Shown here in pieces: positions 59,642 to 64,000 of a stretch of DNA of 64,000 nucleotides. The notes beneath the pieces are model-generated. The model was not told where the DNA came from and searched no databases. It worked only from the letters and a program-made list of their open reading frames with translations. The stretch is from NCBI GenBank assembly GCA_010015675.1, contig ML976992.1, positions 760,491 to 824,490 of the forward strand. Direction: 5' to 3'. The translations under genes and the position numbers were made by a program. Every line of letters starts with the position of its first letter. Positions within the stretch are counted from its first letter, which is position 1. This stretch comes from Byssothecium circinans (lineage: Eukaryota; Ascomycota; Dothideomycetes; Pleosporales; Massarinaceae).

Positions 59642-61471
59642 CTAAACAGCAATCCCCCTCCTCTTCCACCCCCCAGGCCCCCTCCAAGCCCACCCCCACA
59701 ACCCCATCGCCACCCAGACAGACACGGCCATCGCCCAAAACGTCGGCGCATAGCAGCTCTTCCCATAACACAGCACATCCTCGGGATCCCTCTCGATCCC
59801 CGGGTCCCCATTGCTCGCGCCCTTCTGATACACCATCGCGTAGACCGCGCCCCAGATAGTCGCTCCAGCCGCGGGCGTCATGGCCAGGATCCCCCAGTTC
59901 GTGCCGAAGTTCTCCACGCCCCATACGACGGAGACCACGATGGGGGTAAGGGAGAAGACGGCGCCGTAGCCGGCGCCGATGAGGGCGGAGACGATGGCGA
60001 AGCGCGAGTCGTGGTTTTGCACCCAGCCGGAGGCGAGGAGGAGTTGGCCGAGGGAGAGGATGAAGGCGAAGGTTAGGAGGAAGGAGATGCGGGAGAGGGA
60101 GAATTTGCGGTGGGGAGGGGGAGCGAGGGAGGAGAGGGAGTTTGAGACTGAATCGGGGCCGCGGCGGTGTTGGTGGGTTGAGGCGACGGGGGCGAGGATA
60201 TCGGAGAGGGTGCCTGTGATCAGACGGGCGGCGGTGGAGGTGATGGCGACGATGGAGACGTGGGTTGCTGGGGAGGTGGTTGCGGCGACTTGCGGGGGGG
60301 AGAGTGTGCCGATGATGGTTCCGAGGTTGTTGATGAAGGCTTCGCCGGGGCCGGTGACGAGGAAGAAACCACCTGCTAGCCACCACATTGTGGGATCTTG
60401 AACGTATCGACGCGTTTCTTCGTTCAGGAGCCAGGTCTTCTTCCGTGCCTCTTCTTCCGCACGCGCTTTCAGGCGTTCGGCTTCGGATTGGAGGAAATCG
60501 TACGTCGAGTCGGAGAGGTCGCGGGGTTCCATGGTGCCGTAGCCGTGGTGGTTGGCGGCTTGGGTGAAGAACTCGTCTTGGGCGAGGAGACCTGAGCGTT
60601 CCAGCTCGTCTACTGCGTCGTCGATCATCTCTCCCTCGTCCATGATTCGGAGGGTGAAGAAGCCGATCGAGCCGACGCAGAGTAGTAGGATGCCGAGAAA
60701 GAGGAAGAAGCGGAAGACATTAACGTCTCCCTTGCTGCCATCTGGGTTCTTCTCGTAGAGCAGCCTGCTGCCGGTTTGGCTCTGCCACATCCCGCTCAGA
60801 CCAAAGGCGGCAATGGGTACAGCCAGCGCGATGCCCTTTGCGTTTCCACGTCCAAAGTTCTTTGCGCAGGTCGTGACTGCGGAGAGATACATGCAACTTG
60901 TTCCCATGCCAACACCCACAAATGCCAACACCATGACTCCAAACGGCCATCCACTCCCCCCGGCAGACGGAGGCGGTCCACTCTTATACGTAAATGCAGC
61001 AAGCAGGTATCCCAACCCAAAGAAGACGCCCGAAAGCGCTGACGGTGCCCCAGGTCCCAGGCGGTCGCAAAGATATCCAAACGCCGGCACAGGCAGATAC
61101 ATGCCCAGCTCCGCCGTAATGCTCACGATATTGACCTGGAACTGGGTGTAATGCAGCCTCGACTGGAACAAATGGCCATACAGCGAATACGCGGTGATGC
61201 TACCCGCGCAAAGACAGTTGATAATAGCCCAGACGAAGCTCAGCCATCGCACGACCTCCCGCTGCAGCCTCTCGCGATCGCGCTCCATGATGCCCTCGGC
61301 GACCTGCTCGAAGAAGCTGCCGGCGTAGCTCGTATCTTGCGAATGGCGGTTCGAATCGGATTCGGGATCGAGGAGTGGTTGGCGCGGCGAGGGAGAGTGG
61401 TAGTCGAGTTTGTCTATGCCGCCGCCATTGTGGAGGTTCGCGCTGTTGCGCTTGGAGTGAGGCGGCGACAT
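59642..61471 (-). CDS. mch1: MFS transporter, MCH1-like, 609 aa
   Basis: This single-exon gene encodes a 12-helix major-facilitator protein of the monocarboxylate-transporter-homologue/nodulin-like group. An N-terminal cytosolic region (about 1-75) precedes VVRWLSFVWAIINCLCAGSITAYSLYG (helix 1). The GYLCDRLGPGAPSALSGVFFGLGY segment is the conserved loop 2-3 motif. AVTTCAKNFGRGNAKGIALAVPIAAFGLS is typical of MCH1. A long central acidic loop follows helix 6, then YVQDPTMWWLAGGFFLVTGPGEAFINNLGTI. The final helix precedes a short basic tail. MCH1 in yeast does not carry monocarboxylates, so substrate is open. It is divergent from RRP42. Confidence 0.88.
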   Translation of the reverse strand: MSPPHSKRNSANLHNGGGIDKLDYHSPSPRQPLLDPESDSNRHSQDTSYAGSFFEQVAEGIMERDRERLQREVVRWLSFVWAIINCLCAGSITAYSLYGHLFQSRLHYTQFQVNIVSITAELGMYLPVPAFGYLCDRLGPGAPSALSGVFFGLGYLLAAFTYKSGPPPSAGGSGWPFGVMVLAFVGVGMGTSCMYLSAVTTCAKNFGRGNAKGIALAVPIAAFGLSGMWQSQTGSRLLYEKNPDGSKGDVNVFRFFLFLGILLLCVGSIGFFTLRIMDEGEMIDDAVDELERSGLLAQDEFFTQAANHHGYGTMEPRDLSDSTYDFLQSEAERLKARAEEEARKKTWLLNEETRRYVQDPTMWWLAGGFFLVTGPGEAFINNLGTIIGTLSPPQVAATTSPATHVSIVAITSTAARLITGTLSDILAPVASTHQHRRGPDSVSNSLSSLAPPPHRKFSLSRISFLLTFAFILSLGQLLLASGWVQNHDSRFAIVSALIGAGYGAVFSLTPIVVSVVWGVENFGTNWGILAMTPAAGATIWGAVYAMVYQKGASNGDPGIERDPEDVLCYGKSCYAPTFWAMAVSVWVAMGLWGWAWRGPGGWKRRGIAV

Positions 61472-61855
61472 GGCGTTTCGGGACGTGTGACAGAGCCGCG
61501 TGAGTTGCCTAGCACGTCATATTGGGGGCGGGGCGTGTGCTGCGTTGGCATAAAGGGAGGAATTGAGGGCGGTATTTGGTGGACAGACGGAATTTCGTGC
61601 TTGGACGTGTAAGCATATACTATACACGTATGCGTACACTAAGAAGACCGGACGCGACCAGGCGGTCAAGGATAGCGGTCGGACTGCTCGGTGGTGTTGT
61701 CGCGAACCATGCATTCCCCGATGACGCTGCACGCCGTGATTGGTCAGAGCTCTTGAAGATATTTGAAGATATTGAATATTCCATTCCACTGCAAGACGCG
61801 AACAGCTACTCCTCCACAGACACATTCACCCCACATTCACACGCTCTCTACCGCC
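61472..61855. promoter_or_regulatory. Divergent promoter between MCH1-like and RRP42 genes
   Basis: This 384-bp region separates two divergent start codons. It contains a direct repeat of GAAGATATT near 61755-61772. A shared promoter is inferred from layout. Confidence 0.4.
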
Positions 61856-63020
61856 ATGGCTCCCACGCAGGCCACGCATGTCAATCTCTCCCCGGCCGAG
61901 CTGTCGTTTCTGCGCTCGACCCTCACGCAGACGCCGCCCATCCGCCTCGACCACACCAAAGGCCCCAGGGACTTCCGGTCCATGGTCGCAGAATACGATG
62001 TCCTGCCGAGCACAAATGGGAGCGCGCGCATAGCACTAGAAGACGGGACGGAAGCGCTTGTAGGTGTCAAAGCGGAGGTGGAGAAGTCGCAATGGCGGCC
62101 TCGCGCTGGTGCTGGTGCTGGCGAGGAAGCGGGCATGCTGTCAGTAGCTACGGGCGATGTGGACATGGACGATGTAGAAGAAGAGGACGAAAGCAGAGGA
62201 AAAGGGTTGAATTCGTGGATAGAGATGAGCGTTGAGATTCCGGGGTTTCGCGACGACGATGCACTGCCCGTGTTTCTGGCGAGTATGCTCACGGAGAGTC
62301 TGCTTGCGAGTGGTGAATTGAAGGACAGGCTGTATATCAACAGGCGGTTTCACTGGAAGCTGGGTATTGATGTAATTCTATCTTTCCGCATCCATACCAT
62401 GAGTACTAATATCCACACAGATTCTCCTGCTCTCCCCGCCACTATCGTACCCCCTCGCCCTCCTCTCCATGACCACCCATCTCGCCCTCCTCACAGCACA
62501 CCTCCCCGCCTTGAAGTCCGAGAAAGACGAAGACCCCTTGTTTGACGATGACTGGGACGCCGCAGTCCCTCTCTACCCCAAGTCCAACGGGAGAAGCACA
62601 GCACAAACCGACAAGCCCCCCGTGATAATCCTCGCCATGGCCGTTGGACCCAACATCATCTTCGACCCCTGCAAAGAAGAGCTCGCGGTTGCTGATGCCG
62701 TCCTCGCCATCGCGTGCGCAAATTCCGCCACTTCATCGACGGGCGCTCGCATAGTCTCTATCCGAACCATCGATCCTCCGTCACATCTCACTCCGCCCGC
62801 TGTGCCGAACTCGATGAATTCTGCGACTGGCGGGACGGCTCCGACATCGACGGTGGAGGCATTGACGCAGCGAGAACTTCTCGCGATTTCGGGAGTGTGG
62901 ACACCGCCGAGGGGAGGGATGAAGAGGAGTCTTATTTCGCAGATCACGAAGGTGGTTGTTGCAGAGGGTGGTGTAGCTGAGGAAGTCATTTCTGCGCTAC
63001 AAGCGATCGAAGTCGGGTGA
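61856..63020 (+). CDS. RRP42: Exosome complex subunit RRP42
   Basis: This RNase PH-fold ring subunit of the 3'-5' RNA exosome is structural in eukaryotes and acts in rRNA processing and RNA decay. Exons 61856-62371 and 62421-63020 join in phase 0 (intron 49 nt, ends CACAG) to 371 residues. The start at 61856 has a strong context (CGCCATGGC). Motifs: LSPAELSFLRSTLTQTPPIRLDHTKGPRDFR at the start, ARIALEDGTEALVGVKAEVE, then an acidic insert (DVDMDDVEEEDES), LLASGELKDRLYINRRFHWKLGIDI across the splice, and GPNIIFDPCKEELAVADAVLAIA in the second half. The ending VAEEVISALQAIE is typical. Confidence 0.92.
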
Positions 63021-63714
63021 ACATAGACTGATCACCAGCAAATTGCCAGAAACACATCCGATGTCTCTACCCATTGCAAAGCCTATCGGGCCAATAATCA
63101 TGGGGCAATTCATCACCTGCACGTCGTCGGTCGCCGTGTACGTGAAAACTGACGATTAGAAGCTGTCTCTGGTCACCTGTGGGTGTGACTTGCACTGCAG
63201 CTACATATATCTATAGGCTATGCGAGCTCCGTTCGATCCACTGCAGCCGCCACGACGATGGCAAGTTACATAAATATGTAACTTCACCATAAAGCTCGAG
63301 CTACTCGGGTGGTGTCCGAAATCTGTTCAATACAATGAATTCCAATATCTTCCATCCTTGGCCCCTCTCTGTACTTCAATCGCCAAGGGATATATAAATA
63401 GTACCCCTAGTTTTAGGACAGCTCAAGCTGTATTCACGTAATTTCACTTCATCCTTAAAATCACAAGGGAATCTACTTCCAACTCTACTTCCTCCCGTCC
63501 ACCTATGCGATTCATTATGTTCCAAACGAGCGTGGGTATCATATGCATAAAGGAGAAACAGACACTTTCCTCGCCGAGAAAGGTCCGGGTATCAAAAAAC
63601 CGGCATACAAAGCGATCGTGTGCAAAACAGCAACGTCCCTCATGGTTTATCACCCCCCATCCATATCCCACACACCGGTATGCCCTCCGCTCTCCACCCT
63701 GCTCGGTGGCATGC
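63021..63714. other. Convergent intergenic region with short palindrome
   Basis: No gene is recognised. The region includes the 10-bp-arm palindrome at 63263-63284. The two flanking genes point toward each other, so both 3' ends lie here. Confidence 0.5.
63263..63284. repeat. AT-rich palindrome, 10-bp arms, 2-nt spacer
   Basis: AAGTTACATA and TATGTAACTT are exact inverted copies around AA. It may be a protein-binding dyad or a 3'-end element; it is too short to assign. Confidence 0.6.
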
Positions 63715-64000
63715 CTACACCCTCTCAACAGGTCTCACTGGCCTCCCCATCGCTTCCTCAATAGCATCAAAGCTCTCCCTCGGACTCTCACCTCTCTCCT
63801 CCCCTTCATCCTCCCGCTCCCGCTCCAGCCCCAGCTCCTCCCCAGTCCCGAGTTCCTTCTGCCTCAACTCCCAACTCCCAACCCTCTCATGCCCAACCCT
63901 CGCCCCATCTTTCCCGCCAAAGGACACGATCCCCGCACCAGCAGGCACAGCGCCGTTCTTCGCAAGCCCAAGATCAGGATCCGAAGCAAGTTTCGCCGAG
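63715..64000 (-). CDS. 3' end of an unidentified gene, runs off the window
   Basis: The minus-strand frame is open from the window edge to the TAG at 63715-63717, giving about 94 C-terminal residues. It includes ASDPDLGLAKNGAVPAGAGI, VSFGGKDGARVGHERVGSWE and an acidic, Arg/Glu-rich stretch (LEREREDEGEERGESPRE), ending AMGRPVRPVERV. I do not recognise the family. The pattern is that of a soluble protein with a charged tail; no membrane segment is seen. The upstream exons lie outside the window. Confidence 0.5.
   Translation of the reverse strand, partial: SAKLASDPDLGLAKNGAVPAGAGIVSFGGKDGARVGHERVGSWELRQKELGTGEELGLEREREDEGEERGESPRESFDAIEEAMGRPVRPVERV

Noticed and set aside
59580..60386. 268-residue minus-strand frame rich in Arg, Pro and His
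   Set aside because: It is an alternative frame of the MCH1-like transporter, whose helices and motifs are clear.

Overview
The window is nuclear DNA of a filamentous ascomycete, most likely a Dothideomycete (class is an inference from gene content and style). Evidence: genes split by short introns (mostly 46-60 nt, GT..AG, CTAAC/CTGAC-like branch sites), Zn2Cys6 regulators, a HET-domain gene, a fungal-type Pkc1 with HR1/C2/C1 domains, a GH35 beta-galactosidase, and a decayed Fot1/pogo-like transposon whose reading frame is full of TAG stops of the kind left by repeat-induced point mutation (RIP). Exon chains below were assembled by hand so that phases agree across each junction; exceptions are stated.

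Left part (1-16.3 kb) is accessory. Two tandem paralogues of an unrecognised, probably secreted protein lie on the minus strand; the left copy is cut short at both ends. Next is a metabolic group: an old-yellow-enzyme oxidoreductase divergent from a Zn2Cys6 regulator, a GNAT acetyltransferase, a two-domain dimeric alpha/beta-barrel (ABM-like) protein and a cytochrome P450. No backbone synthase is present. A 1,024-residue fusion of a nucleoside-phosphorylase-like domain to a HET domain follows.

Middle part (17-30.6 kb) is mostly housekeeping: a DUF423/TMEM256-like membrane protein, PRMT5, the DEAH helicase Prp43, RNA polymerase I subunit RPA43 and a berberine-bridge-type FAD oxidase. Between PRP43 and RPA43 sit two abutting TA-flanked elements, a 390-bp MITE and a 1.83-kb degenerate pogo-like transposon. 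A small 100-residue gene follows.

At 31.7-38.1 kb are two diverged paralogues of a family I do not recognise, with a Cys-motif N-terminus and a low-complexity basic tail. The first is interrupted by a 224-bp inverted-repeat element and by stops, and looks like a pseudogene.

Right part (38.6-64 kb) holds IMP4, an alpha/beta hydrolase, a patatin-like lipase lacking its usual catalytic residues, a five-exon GH35 beta-galactosidase, a large Zn2Cys6 regulator divergent from protein kinase C, an MCH1-like transporter divergent from exosome subunit RRP42, and the 3' end of an unidentified gene. One beta-galactosidase intron carries a sequence repeated near 35.1 kb, suggesting an introner-like or other short dispersed element. 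Several core genes serve ribosome production and RNA metabolism (IMP4, RPA43, PRP43, RRP42), but they are scattered.
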